Both the position numbers and the translations under genes were made by a program. Below, one piece after another: positions 1 through 8,505 of a stretch of 64,000 bases of DNA. Source of the stretch: Kibdelosporangium sp. MJ126-NF4. Its GTDB lineage: Bacteria > Actinomycetota > Actinomycetes > Mycobacteriales > Pseudonocardiaceae. The first letter of the stretch is position 1; every line of letters begins with the position of its first letter. Below the pieces are notes generated by a model, which was not told the origin of the DNA, made no database searches, and was given only the letters and a program-made list of their open reading frames with translations. Where the stretch lies: NCBI RefSeq assembly GCF_000826545.1, contig NZ_CDME01000007.1, positions 186,001 to 250,000 of the forward strand. The letters are read 5' to 3'.

Positions 1-331
1 CGACCGCCGGTTCAACACGGGCAGGACCACGCCGGTGCGGGTCAACCTGTCGTTCTGGTTGTGGAGCCCGGACTACGAAGGTGGCAGCGGGGGGAACGTT
101 CGCGGTCCTGGCACACGCCGGAACCGACTGCGTCACCGATCCCCGCCTGGACCCCGATGGCGGAGCGGGCACGCCGAGGGCCCAGGCTGGTACAACTACC
201 GCTACCAGGCCACGGTGACCCCGGACTCGCGCGGCCAGGTCTGTGTCTCCCAGGCCATCAAGCTGTCCTCAACCACCGGCGCGGACTTCAAGCACTACTA
301 CATCGACGACACCAAGGTCACCATCAGCTGA
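1..331 (+). CDS. C-terminal end of a secreted or carbohydrate-binding-type protein (partial)
   Basis: The reading frame is open from the left edge and ends at TGA 329-331, so only about 109 C-terminal residues are visible. The last 40 residues (from about YNYRYQATVTPD to YYIDDTKVTIS) look like beta-strands, as at the end of an extracellular beta-sandwich domain. The stretch at about residues 24-55 is Arg/Gly/Pro-rich and low in structure, which may mean a frameshift in that part. The gene converges on a malectin-like remnant on the other strand. No catalytic motif is visible and no function is assigned. Confidence 0.45.
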   Translation, partial: DRRFNTGRTTPVRVNLSFWLWSPDYEGGSGGNVRGPGTRRNRLRHRSPPGPRWRSGHAEGPGWYNYRYQATVTPDSRGQVCVSQAIKLSSTTGADFKHYYIDDTKVTIS

Positions 332-369
332 CCCGGAACCCGGCGGCAAGGACAGACGTCAGCACCGCG

Positions 370-552
370 GGAGACCGCGTAGCCGATGATGTCGAAGTCG
401 GTCAGCACCTTGGCGCCGTTGACAGCCACGTCGAAGACCCGTTCGCCGACACGTTGGAAATACCAGTCCATGAAGTACAGCCGCACTTGGTACGAGCCCG
501 GCGCCAGGCCGGTGACGACGTAGTTCGACTCGAGATAGCGGGACGTGTGCAT
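370..552 (-). pseudogene. Malectin-like carbohydrate-binding domain remnant
   Basis: About 60 residues, from MHTSRYLESN through GSYQVRLYFMDWYF and RVFDVAVNGAKV to LTDFDIIG, resemble the core of malectin domains, where a 'YxVRLxF' strand is followed by 'RVFDVxVNG' and 'xFDI'. A whole malectin domain is about 150 residues, so this is a fragment. No full-length frame continues on either side, and downstream the frame reads into the antisense of the neighbouring gene tail. Such domains usually sit in secreted glycan-active proteins. I read it as a decayed gene, possibly left by a rearrangement near the mobile-element zone. Confidence 0.5.
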
Positions 553-608
553 GACGTCCGGCCACCCACAGCGGGGTGACCGGACGTGCCCGGTACGTGA
601 GTGACCAC

Positions 609-1673
609 TCAGGACGGTTGCTTGCCCATGCCGTCCACAACGGCCGTGCGCATCGAGTTGGTACTCGTGAGCTGCCCGTCGTACCAGTCCCGTGACCCGA
701 TGTACCGGCCGGTAGCCGAGTCCACGACGAACTCCTTGCGTACCGGTTTGTTGTACTCCTTGTCGTTGCCTTCCACCCCGAGCGCGATGCCGACCTGGTC
801 GTCCAGGACGGATACTTTGTCTGTGATGCGCAACGATGGCATCAGGGCCAGCGCGCGGTAGAACACAGCACGCGCTTTCGCGGGCGCATGCGCGTTGCCG
901 AGCACGTTCTGGGCGTATACCAGCATTTCCACGTCAGGGTGCGGCCCCTTGCCTGCGGTTTCCTTGCGCATCAGGTCGTACAGTTCCCGCGGATCAGTCG
1001 GCAGCTTGGCGAAGAACTCCGGTGTCGTACCGCCGACCCAGCCACCGAAGTTCTCACAGGGCTTGCGTTTCTCCATAACGGCGGTGAAGTCACCGCACGG
1101 TGCCCGTACTTCTCCGTCGGGGATGGTGAGCGGGTGGTCGATGTCGACGCCATTCGCCCTGGCCTCCGCCTCGGTGCCGTCGACCCACTTGCGCTGGCCG
1201 GTGGTCGTGAACCGGCCGAGCCACTCCTGTTTGACATCGGCTGGTGTCCAGATCTCGGTTGTCGTCTCGGCCAAGTAGCTGTAGGACTTGCCACTGCTGG
1301 AGTGGGCGCCGGTCGTGTGCCACCCGATTTGCCGCGAGTACAGGAACTGACCTGGCTTGAGCACCGGGTCCACGTTGGTGATCTGGTCGGCGGCCTTGAC
1401 GAGCACTTCCCCGGCAGCGGATGCCGCGACCGGCGTGTCGGTGAACGTCCGGACAATCAGCACACCTGAGACGATCGCGGCCACGACAGCAGCCGCCGCC
1501 ACCCACCGTCCCCAATGCCGCTGCGGCGGCCTCGCAGTCACGGTCGTCGCGGCGGCGACTGCGACCATCAGTTCCGCGCGCGCGTTGCTCAGCACCTGTT
1601 CGTCCAGTTCGACCTCGTGCAGGTCAGCGAGTACACGGGTGACCATCGGCGACATGAACTCCTCGTCAGGCAT
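609..1673 (-). CDS. CU044_5270-family membrane-anchored protein
   Basis: 354 residues. An N-terminal cytoplasmic part of about 50 residues (starting MPDEEFMSPMV) is followed by one membrane helix at about residues 56-76 (WVAAAAVVAAIVSGVLIVRTF) and a long extracellular domain. This layout matches the actinobacterial CU044_5270 family, usually encoded just after an ECF sigma factor and probably acting with it (family knowledge). The start ATG at 1673 overlaps a short open frame on the same strand that could be the tail of such a sigma factor (1666-1730). The rest of that gene is missing because a Tn554-like element begins at 1731. Role in sigma control is inferred from the family only. Confidence 0.65.
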   Translation of the reverse strand: MPDEEFMSPMVTRVLADLHEVELDEQVLSNARAELMVAVAAATTVTARPPQRHWGRWVAAAAVVAAIVSGVLIVRTFTDTPVAASAAGEVLVKAADQITNVDPVLKPGQFLYSRQIGWHTTGAHSSSGKSYSYLAETTTEIWTPADVKQEWLGRFTTTGQRKWVDGTEAEARANGVDIDHPLTIPDGEVRAPCGDFTAVMEKRKPCENFGGWVGGTTPEFFAKLPTDPRELYDLMRKETAGKGPHPDVEMLVYAQNVLGNAHAPAKARAVFYRALALMPSLRITDKVSVLDDQVGIALGVEGNDKEYNKPVRKEFVVDSATGRYIGSRDWYDGQLTSTNSMRTAVVDGMGKQPS

Positions 1674-1730
1674 GGTTGTCTCCCGATGTGGTGAGGCTCA
1701 GTGCTTCGGTTCGCAGCAGCTTGCTATTAG
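1666..1730 (-). pseudogene. Possible C-terminal remnant of an ECF sigma factor gene
   Basis: A frame reading SKLLRTEALSLTTSGDNHA and ending at TGA 1666-1668 overlaps the ATG of the CU044_5270 gene, as expected for a translationally coupled upstream gene. CU044_5270 genes normally follow a sigma-factor gene, and the frame is cut at the left terminus of the 1731-6024 element. Nineteen codons are too few to identify a family, so the assignment rests on gene order alone. Confidence 0.3.
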
Positions 1731-1748
1731 TTACGTGGAATCTGACGG
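1731..1748 (+). repeat. Left terminal inverted repeat of element 1
   Basis: Reads TTACGTGGAATCTGACGG. It pairs with the inverted copy at 6007-6024 (TTATGTGGAATCGGATTT read inward), matching at 13 of the first 15 positions. It lies 48 bp before the recombinase start codon. Confidence 0.6.
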
Positions 1749-1796
1749 TGGGGATGATCATCTTCCTACCGCAAGACCACGAACTAAGGAGATGCG

Positions 1797-2867
1797 TTGG
1801 GCACGGTGGTGCTGGACGAGAAGTGGCCGGTGCTCGGCCGACACGAGCGGGCGGCCGAGTGGCTGCGGGTGTGGACCGATCTCGGGCGAGCGCCACGAAC
1901 GATCGACGCCTACGCCCGCGGCCTGGCCGAGTACCTGGTGATGTGCGACCGTGAGGGCGTCGACCCGGTCATCGCGAACCGAGCCCATGTCGCCGTCTAT
2001 GTGCGTGAGCTGACCTCGCGGCCCAGCCGCCGGGGTGCGAATGTCGTGTCCATCGACTCCGGCGTGGGCCTGGCCAATGCCACCATCCAGCAGCGATTGG
2101 TCCCGGTCAGGCTGTACTACGACTACCTCATGGAGGAGGGCCTGCGTGAGTCGAACCCGGTCGGACGGGGCCGGTACACACCTGGCCGCAGCCGGGGCGC
2201 GCATCAGCGCGGGCTCGTGCCCAGGTTGACCAAGCTGCCGTGGATCCCTGCCGAGCAAGAATGGGCGGAAATCCTTGCTGTCGCGGCGAAAGAGCCGATC
2301 CGCAACCGGGTGATGCTCGCGCTGGCCTACGACGCCGCCTTGCGCCGCGAGGAGCTGTGCTCGCTGCGCACGGACGACCTCGACCCGGCCCACCGAACAC
2401 TGCGGGTGCGGGCGGAGACGACGAAGAACCGGCTGGAGCGCGTCGTGCCGTACTCGGCTCCGACTGGAGTGCTGCTGTCGGGCTACCTCGCGCACCGTGC
2501 CACGATCAGCAGGGCGCGTGGCCCGCTGTTCCTGTCGGAGTCCCGCCGCAACCACGCCCAGCCGCTGAGCCTGTGGACCTGGTCGAAAGTTGTCCGCAGG
2601 ATCGCCGTCGACGCGGATGTCCCGCGCTTCTCCACCCACACTACCCGGCACTTGTGTTTGACCGACCTGGCCCGGATGGGATGGGAGTTGCACGCGATCG
2701 CCACCTTCGCCGGTCATCGCAACACCGAGTCCACACTCACCTACATCCATCTGTCCGGCCGCGACTTGGCCGACAAGCTCAACCGTGGGATGGAGCAGAT
2801 CCACGGCTGGCGGGTGCGGATGCTCTCCCGCCTCGGCGAACAGGGGCCGGAGGCGACCAAGCAGTGA
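1797..2867 (+). CDS. TnpA-like tyrosine recombinase (element 1)
   Basis: 356 residues, close to the 361 of Tn554 TnpA. The TTG start at 1797 follows a good ribosome site (AAGGAG at 1787-1792). The N-terminal SAM-like core-binding region (about residues 15-120) precedes the catalytic domain. The tyrosine-recombinase residues are all visible: Arg183 (in ALRREEL), Lys210, His281 and Arg284 (in HTTRH), His307 (in AGHRNTE) and Tyr316 (in TYIHLS). The enzyme should cut and rejoin DNA through a 3'-phosphotyrosyl link during transposition. Its stop overlaps the GTG start of the next recombinase by 4 bp, so the two are probably translated together. Confidence 0.85.
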   Translation: MGTVVLDEKWPVLGRHERAAEWLRVWTDLGRAPRTIDAYARGLAEYLVMCDREGVDPVIANRAHVAVYVRELTSRPSRRGANVVSIDSGVGLANATIQQRLVPVRLYYDYLMEEGLRESNPVGRGRYTPGRSRGAHQRGLVPRLTKLPWIPAEQEWAEILAVAAKEPIRNRVMLALAYDAALRREELCSLRTDDLDPAHRTLRVRAETTKNRLERVVPYSAPTGVLLSGYLAHRATISRARGPLFLSESRRNHAQPLSLWTWSKVVRRIAVDADVPRFSTHTTRHLCLTDLARMGWELHAIATFAGHRNTESTLTYIHLSGRDLADKLNRGMEQIHGWRVRMLSRLGEQGPEATKQ

Positions 2868-5197
2868 CCGCGACATCCCCTGCGGTCGCCACCACGACGG
2901 CCGCAGTTCCCGCCTGGCCGTGGCCTATTGACCTGGGTCGGTACGACCGTCGGCGCGGGCTCACTGAGCAAGAACACGCGGCGCTGACTGCTCTGGACTG
3001 GCAGGTCCGTCGACGACGCGGCTACGACCCCGACCGGGTCGAGTGGAAGGCGATCGCTCGACTGCTCCGGCCCTTGGACGACGCGCGAGCTGCGCTGCGA
3101 TGGTGCCCGGACACGCCCGCGCACCGGCGATCGGTCACCGACGCCGTCGGCCTGGTCCTGCGCCGCTGCCTGGACGAGAACACATCGTTCTGGGCTTGGT
3201 CCGCAGACGACTGGCTGCGCCTCATCGGTCCTGACCACATCCAGTTCGAGGCCGCGTGGCCCGGATGGATCGATGGCACGGTCCGGCCCTACGTGGCCGC
3301 GTTCGCCTACCTACTCGGCGGCTTCACCGACTTCCACCGCATCGGGAAGTTCTTTCGCCGCTCACTGGCCTGGCGCGTGTTCGGCCAGGAGCCGGTCGAG
3401 GACACGATCGCCCAGGTGGCGGGCACTCTCCAGGGCTGGGGTTACCACCCGTCCAACGGGGCGTTCGGCCAGTTTCGCACCGTGCTGGTCCAGATCATGC
3501 TGCTCAACCGCAGCCCGCTGCTGCAAGACATGACCACCGACGCCCTGCTGCGAGTCCGCGAGAACCCTGCGCTCACAGCCAAATCACGGCGCGGCCACCT
3601 GCACGGCGTCCACCGGGCGATCGCTGCGCTCGGTCACTCGGATCCGCCGCCCAAACCAGTCCATGCCGTGATGCCCGAGCTCGAAGGCGTTCCGGAGCCG
3701 TGGGTCGCGATGCTGGAACGCTGGCATGACACCTCGACGCTCACGTCGAAAGTCCGAGGGATGTTCCGCTCGATCGTGGCCAAGGCGGGCCGTTGGCTGG
3801 CCGCCGAGCACCCCGACATCGCCGAGCCAGACCAGTGGACCCGCGAGACCTGCGCCTCCTGGGTCGCGGCGCTGGACCGGATGAGCGTCGGCGATTACGT
3901 CCAGCGGCGGGCAGGGGTTGACAAACGCGGCGGCACACCGCTGTCGCCTCGCACCAAGGCCGGCTACCTCACGGCGACCAGGACGTTCTTCCGGGACTGC
4001 CAGGAGTGGGGCTGGATCCCGCGCCGGTTCGACCCCGTTCGCGCGCTGTCCACACCCCGGAGCGTCATGGCGTTGATCGGGCCGAACCCCAGGGTGATTG
4101 CCGACGACATCTGGGCGAAGCTGCTCTGGGCCGGGCTCAACGCCGAGCCCGAGGACTTCCCGACCAACAGCTACGGCTTGTGCTACCCGATCGAGCTCAT
4201 CCGAGCCGTCACGCTGACGTGGCTGTTCGGCGGCCTGCGCAGTAACGAGATCGCCCGCCTGCGCCTGGGCTGCATCCGGTGGCAACACGACGGGGCACCG
4301 ATTCCCGGCGACTCAGACGACGTGTTGGCACAAGATGCCGTTTGCCTGCTCGACATCCCCACCCACAAGACCGGCACCGCCTTCACCAAACCCGTCGACC
4401 CCTTGCTGGGCAAGGCAATCGAGGCATGGCAGGCCGTCCGGCCTGCGCAGCCGAAGATGCTCGACCGCAAGACCGGCGAGCAGGTGGACTTCCTGTTCGC
4501 CCACCGCGCCAAACGCCTCGCCAATACCTACATCAACACCGCGGTCATCCCGTCGCTCTGCCGCAAGGCCGGAGTTCCCACCACCGACGTCCGGGGCAAC
4601 ATCACCAGCCACCGCGCCCGGTCCACGATCGCCAGCCAGCTCTACAACGCCAAGGAGCCGATGACGCTGTTCGAGCTGCAGGCTTGGCTCGGTCACCGAA
4701 GTCCAGAGGCGACGCAGCACTACGCGAAGATCACCCCGAACACACTGGCCAGGGCCTACAACGATGCTGGCTACTTCGCCCGCAACGTCCGCACCATCGA
4801 GGTGCTGGTTGACCGCGACGCTGTCACCTCTGGTCAGGCCGCCGCCGGCGAAGCCTGGCAGTACTTCGACCTCGGACATGGCTATTGCACCTACACGTTC
4901 TTCGAGCAGTGTCCACATCGGATGGCCTGCGCTCGCTGCGATTTCTACACTCCGAAGGCATCGTCTAAGGGACAACTGTTGGAGGCCAAGGATAATCTGC
5001 AACGTATGCTGGCCAACATCCCACTGACCGACGACGAACAAGCGGCAGTCGATGAAGGCCAGGACGCACTGGACAGGCTCCTGGAACGACTGACCGACGT
5101 CCCCACACCAGCCGGGACCACCCCGCGCGAGATCGGTGTTCCAGCGACCGCCACCTTGCTGCCCATCGTCGAGGTCAACCCGGGCAAGAACGGATGA
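2864..5197 (+). CDS. TnpB-like large tyrosine recombinase (element 1)
   Basis: 777 residues from GTG 2864, which overlaps the upstream stop (GTGA). The frame is open for 600 bp further upstream, but that part is antisense-like shadow of the first recombinase, so the overlapping GTG is preferred. The catalytic domain is in the second half: Arg in FGGLRSNEI, His and Arg in SHRARST, His in LGHRSPE, Tyr in QHYAKI. Near the C-terminus a cysteine cluster (FEQCPHRMACARCDFY) resembles the zinc-binding tail seen in the other TnpB-like proteins of this window. TnpB works together with TnpA in Tn554-type transposition (family knowledge). It is longer than Tn554 TnpB (630 aa), mostly in the N-terminal part. 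Confidence 0.8.
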   Translation: MTATSPAVATTTAAVPAWPWPIDLGRYDRRRGLTEQEHAALTALDWQVRRRRGYDPDRVEWKAIARLLRPLDDARAALRWCPDTPAHRRSVTDAVGLVLRRCLDENTSFWAWSADDWLRLIGPDHIQFEAAWPGWIDGTVRPYVAAFAYLLGGFTDFHRIGKFFRRSLAWRVFGQEPVEDTIAQVAGTLQGWGYHPSNGAFGQFRTVLVQIMLLNRSPLLQDMTTDALLRVRENPALTAKSRRGHLHGVHRAIAALGHSDPPPKPVHAVMPELEGVPEPWVAMLERWHDTSTLTSKVRGMFRSIVAKAGRWLAAEHPDIAEPDQWTRETCASWVAALDRMSVGDYVQRRAGVDKRGGTPLSPRTKAGYLTATRTFFRDCQEWGWIPRRFDPVRALSTPRSVMALIGPNPRVIADDIWAKLLWAGLNAEPEDFPTNSYGLCYPIELIRAVTLTWLFGGLRSNEIARLRLGCIRWQHDGAPIPGDSDDVLAQDAVCLLDIPTHKTGTAFTKPVDPLLGKAIEAWQAVRPAQPKMLDRKTGEQVDFLFAHRAKRLANTYINTAVIPSLCRKAGVPTTDVRGNITSHRARSTIASQLYNAKEPMTLFELQAWLGHRSPEATQHYAKITPNTLARAYNDAGYFARNVRTIEVLVDRDAVTSGQAAAGEAWQYFDLGHGYCTYTFFEQCPHRMACARCDFYTPKASSKGQLLEAKDNLQRMLANIPLTDDEQAAVDEGQDALDRLLERLTDVPTPAGTTPREIGVPATATLLPIVEVNPGKNG

Positions 5198-5249
5198 TCA
5201 CGACCAGCACGCTCGACGCAGTGACGATGCCTGGTGGCACACTTTCCAG

Positions 5250-6005
5250 GTGAACGACGTTGACGCGACTGCCGGACACCGAGGCCCCGCGCGTCCGGAC
5301 CCCGTGCTCTATCCCGACATCGCTGAGGCCACCAGCCTGCAGATAGCGCTCCAACGCGAGTTCAACCATCTGGGGCATCAGTTGACCGCGCTTCCGGCAC
5401 GCGACGCGCCCGGCTGGCGATTCGTCGGCGCGCGGGTCGAGGATGCCCATCGCCACACCAGTGTGGTGATGGGCATCCTCGAGCGCGTGTTCACCATGGA
5501 GTTCTGGGCCGCACGAGTGCACATGGCCAGCGGCAACACCGCCGACCTACGGGCAGTGGCTGGCGCGATACGTATCTGGCAGTCCGGCTCACCAGTACGC
5601 ACCCTGAACTCCGAATGGCCGTTCGTGCACTTCAGCCCGTTAGCCGAAGCCCACGAACGCGGCGAAGCAGCCGAGTTCACCTGGCAGCAGTACCTCGACA
5701 ACCCCAAGAACGCCCCGCAGTTGCTTCGCCTGAACTCGTTCATCGCCACCGCCATACGCGAACCGCGACTACGCGCCCTGTTCCCCTTCACCAGCATGGA
5801 CACCCTCGGCTTCAGTCAGACACCCGGCTACCCACACAGCGGCGGATGCCCCTGGGTCACACCGCTCGACGACGGCCGCTACCTCATCACAACCTCTGAC
5901 GGCCACGAGTTAGGCACCGCTGATGCAGCAGGAAGCGTTGCCCATGTCCTCGCCGCACTCGATGCCCAACCAACCATCACACCCGTCCAGAACCGACAAA
6001 CTTGA
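5250..6005 (+). CDS. DUF6193-like protein, passenger of element 1
   Basis: 251 residues from GTG 5250 (VNDVDATAGHRG). The frame is open upstream to 5136, but that overlaps the recombinase gene. The motif around LNSEWPFVHFSPLAEAHERG followed by EAAEFTWQQYL is what I associate with DUF6193, an actinobacterial family often labelled natural-product biosynthesis although its biochemistry is unknown. The gene ends 19 bp before the right terminus of the element, in the place where Tn554 carries tnpC. No strong ribosome site is seen, so the start is uncertain. It may be a cargo gene or an accessory factor for transposition; the sequence does not decide. Confidence 0.55.
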   Translation: MNDVDATAGHRGPARPDPVLYPDIAEATSLQIALQREFNHLGHQLTALPARDAPGWRFVGARVEDAHRHTSVVMGILERVFTMEFWAARVHMASGNTADLRAVAGAIRIWQSGSPVRTLNSEWPFVHFSPLAEAHERGEAAEFTWQQYLDNPKNAPQLLRLNSFIATAIREPRLRALFPFTSMDTLGFSQTPGYPHSGGCPWVTPLDDGRYLITTSDGHELGTADAAGSVAHVLAALDAQPTITPVQNRQT

Positions 6006-6006
6006 C

Positions 6007-6024
6007 AAATCCGATTCCACATAA
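6007..6024 (-). repeat. Right terminal inverted repeat of element 1
   Basis: Read inward on the minus strand it is TTATGTGGAATCGGATTT, the partner of 1731-1748. It is followed directly by the truncated Tn3 transposase frame (codons ATC TAT GCC GCC then C, then the element end). Confidence 0.6.
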
Positions 6025-6357
6025 GGGCGGCATAGATGGTGCGCCGCATCGCCCCGTACTCCTTGAGCGCCCCGGCGAGCGCGTTCTGCCGTCCCGACGC
6101 GGATAGCTTGCCCACCAGCAGCGACGCGGTGGCGTGCCCGAACTTCAGCGACCCCGCGAGCCTGAGCAGGTCGTCGTAGTGCTCGGCGATCAGGTCGAGG
6201 TTCAGCTTGCGCGTGAGCAGCGGCCCGGTGCGCGGGAACAGCGCCTCGGTCTGCGCCCGCGACCCCGCCCGGTACAGGGTGATCTTCCCGAGGTCCCGGA
6301 TGCGGGGCGAGAGCTGCATCCCGAGCAGGTCGAACAGTCCGAAGTTGACCAGCGTGA
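6025..6357 (-). pseudogene. Tn3-family transposase, internal 3' fragment
   Basis: About 110 codons reading TLVNFGLFDLLGMQLSPRIR, then LGKITLYR, LLRLAGSLKFGHATASLL and ALKEYGAMRRTIYAA. This is the conserved C-terminal region of Tn3-family transposases, including the segment with the last catalytic Glu. It has no start, and it ends abruptly at the terminus of element 1, about 80-100 residues before the usual C-terminus. Its N-terminal part is at 12269-14521 on the same strand. The two pieces are one gene split by the 6358-12268 insertion, and roughly 13 codons appear to be lost at the junction. It cannot encode a working enzyme. Confidence 0.85.
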
Positions 6358-6368
6358 TTATGTGGACA
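6358..6368 (+). repeat. Left end repeat of element A
   Basis: TTATGTGGACA, inverted partner at 9740-9750. The TAA stop of the TnpB-like gene (read on the minus strand) is formed by its first three bases. Confidence 0.5.
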
Positions 6369-8505
6369 AGTCAAGTTGATCTCCAGTCTCCGTGGGCAGA
6401 CCGTTCTCCTTGGTGCCGACGGGATCGGGCGCCTCGGGCGCGTTGGCCTCGCCGAGGTCGGTGAGCAGGCAGGTGAGGCGTCGAGCGATGGCGGTGTGCC
6501 GTTCGGCCTCGCGGGCCCACCCGCGTTCGTTGGCGTCTTGGACGAGTTGCTGCTCGACGTCCAGTCGGGCACGCAGCCGCGGGGCGTACTCGCCGGTGGT
6601 GACGAACTTGGCGCAGGACAAGTAGAGGTCGCACTCGCAGGGCCCTTCCGCCGGGAGACGTAGGCAGTGGCCGAGCTCCAGTTCGGTCTTGAAGAAGTTG
6701 GTCTTCAGCCAGTGCACGGCCTCGTCGGGCAGAACACCGGATTTCAGGTCGAGCGCGGCAGGACCGGCGATCACAGCGCCGGGCGCGAGGATGGACTTGT
6801 AGTCGCGCAGGACCTCGCGGTCGCTGATCTGGGCGTAGACCAGCGCCATGGAGACCGAGGAGTGGCCCAGCACCTTCATGATGGTGTGCAGCTTGGCACC
6901 GCGTTCGGCGAGCTGGGTGCCGACCGTGTGCCGGAATCTGTGGGCGCTGATCGTGCCGCGGACGCCCGTGCCGCCTCGTCGTCCGCCCGGGACGACCAGC
7001 CCAGTCTCCTCGCATGCCTGCTGAATCGGGGTGTTGAACAGGTAGTAGAGCGACAGCAGCTTGCCGTGGTCCATGAACAGGTAGCGGACCTGTTCGCCGG
7101 TGCGCTCGTCGACGAACGGCCGGTCGGGGCCGTCCTTGCGCAGGTCGATGAGCCTCTGCAGAGCGTCCCCGGCGTCCTGGTGGAGGGGAACGACCCGCTC
7201 CTTGTAGGTCTTGCGGCCGGGCAGCCGCAGCCGTGGTGTCCCGTCCGGGTAGTGGTCCAGGCAGTCCAGCGGCAGATGCCGGATCTCGTCCCTGCGGGCT
7301 CCTGACCAGCGCGCGATCAGCAGCGCCGCCCGCTGAAACGGGCAGGTGATCGCGTTGATGACGGGCATCACCAGGTCGAGTTCGTGATCGGGGATGAACC
7401 GGGGAATCCGTCGCGGCAGCTTGGGCGCGTCGCGCGAGGTGATGGGCGCATACCCGGGAACGTCGGCGTATTCCCAGGCCGCGGTGTCACGGAACATCTG
7501 TGACAGCCCGGAGATGCGCTGGATCCGGGTGACCGCGCCCAGCGGCTTGCCGGTCTTCTCGGTCGGTTCCTCGGCGAGGGACTCGGCCCAGGCCAGGCAA
7601 TGATCCCGGGTGACGTCGGCGTAGCAGACGATCTGAGGCTCGTGTTCGGCGAGCCACTCGCCGAACCTGCGGATGGCGATCTCCAGCTTCTCCACCGTGG
7701 CCGGTGCGTCGGTCAGCCGCCGGGCCGCCAGCCACTTGTCCGCAACCGCCTGCATCTGTTGTGGCAGAACCAGTTGTGGCTTCCAGGACGGCATCAGCTT
7801 GCGCGGCTGCGTGGCGACCTGACCGCGGTGGAACAGCACCACCTGCAGCTGATGCAGGTGCGTGATCCACTGCTTGGCGGCGTTGTCGCGGAAGTTCTGC
7901 GCCGAGGGATAAAAGTAGGCCAGGTCATCACGTTCACTGAACAGCCGGATGGCCTCCAGTGCCTCGGTGATGTGGTCGTCGGTGATCTCACTGACGTGCT
8001 GAATGCCTGTGTGCAGCGCGATCCGCCCGGCCGTCCACCTCATCGCCTGCCGTGCTGAGCCGGGGTTGTAGCCAAGGGTGACAGCTTCCTCGATCAGCTC
8101 GCCGGTGCCCAGGTCGATCCCGAGCGCCGTGGCGGCATCGTCGACCCGGATCTGCTCGGCGCCGAACATCCACGCGTAGTCGAAGGTGACGTAACCGTTG
8201 AGGCCAAGAAACAACAAGTAGGGGCGGGCGTGGAACGAGATCGGGTAGGACGCGGTCTTCTGCGTCTGCCCCGGCAACCGACCGACGCGCTCGACCAGCG
8301 AAGCGCCGAACCAGCCCGCCATCTTCGGCCAGGCGGCCTTGAACGCACGGAAGTACCGGATCTTCTGGTTGCGGTAGCCGGGGTGGATGTCCTGGCCGCG
8401 CACGTAGTTGAGGTACTCGGACTCGGGGCAGTGTCGGCGTCGAGGGCGTCCCGCCGGTGTCGCCGAGGTCGCCGCGAGTGCGGCGGCCGAGACCGGCCGG
8501 GCCAT
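6358..8505 (-). CDS. TnpB-like large tyrosine recombinase (element A)
   Basis: 715 residues from ATG 8505, which overlaps the upstream gene's stop by one base (TGATG). The catalytic set is complete: Arg in SGARRDEIRHL, His and Arg in AHRFRHTVG, His in VLGHSSVSM and Tyr in LVYAQISD. A C-terminal Cys cluster (GPCECDLYLSCAKF) matches the zinc-binding tail of the other TnpB-like proteins here. The N-terminus is basic. It should act with the 384-residue partner encoded just upstream. The gene runs right up to the end of the element, which is compact even for this family. Confidence 0.8.
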   Translation of the reverse strand: MARPVSAAALAATSATPAGRPRRRHCPESEYLNYVRGQDIHPGYRNQKIRYFRAFKAAWPKMAGWFGASLVERVGRLPGQTQKTASYPISFHARPYLLFLGLNGYVTFDYAWMFGAEQIRVDDAATALGIDLGTGELIEEAVTLGYNPGSARQAMRWTAGRIALHTGIQHVSEITDDHITEALEAIRLFSERDDLAYFYPSAQNFRDNAAKQWITHLHQLQVVLFHRGQVATQPRKLMPSWKPQLVLPQQMQAVADKWLAARRLTDAPATVEKLEIAIRRFGEWLAEHEPQIVCYADVTRDHCLAWAESLAEEPTEKTGKPLGAVTRIQRISGLSQMFRDTAAWEYADVPGYAPITSRDAPKLPRRIPRFIPDHELDLVMPVINAITCPFQRAALLIARWSGARRDEIRHLPLDCLDHYPDGTPRLRLPGRKTYKERVVPLHQDAGDALQRLIDLRKDGPDRPFVDERTGEQVRYLFMDHGKLLSLYYLFNTPIQQACEETGLVVPGGRRGGTGVRGTISAHRFRHTVGTQLAERGAKLHTIMKVLGHSSVSMALVYAQISDREVLRDYKSILAPGAVIAGPAALDLKSGVLPDEAVHWLKTNFFKTELELGHCLRLPAEGPCECDLYLSCAKFVTTGEYAPRLRARLDVEQQLVQDANERGWAREAERHTAIARRLTCLLTDLGEANAPEAPDPVGTKENGLPTETGDQLDLST

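Larger units (their letters stand above)
1731..6024 (+). mobile_element. Tn554-like element 1 (tyrosine recombinase transposon with DUF6193 passenger)
   Basis: The element is defined by imperfect terminal inverted repeats. The left end reads TTACGTGGAATCTGACGG (1731-1748). The right end, read on the other strand from 6024, is TTATGTGGAATCGGATTT. Inside are a TnpA-like recombinase (356 aa), a TnpB-like recombinase (777 aa) whose start overlaps the first gene's stop, and a DUF6193-like gene in the third position. The left end interrupts a possible sigma-factor gene; the right end abuts a broken Tn3 transposase (6025). Classic Tn554 has TnpA, TnpB and TnpC; here no TnpC-like (DUF6262) gene is found, and the third gene is unrelated to it. 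Confidence 0.65.

Noticed and set aside
2240..2863. In-frame extension of the TnpB-like gene of element 1
   Set aside because: Overlaps the TnpA-like gene in another frame and reads as low-complexity; the GTG at 2864 overlaps the stop as in related modules.
5194..5253. ATG overlapping the TnpB stop of element 1
   Set aside because: The frame closes after 19 codons.
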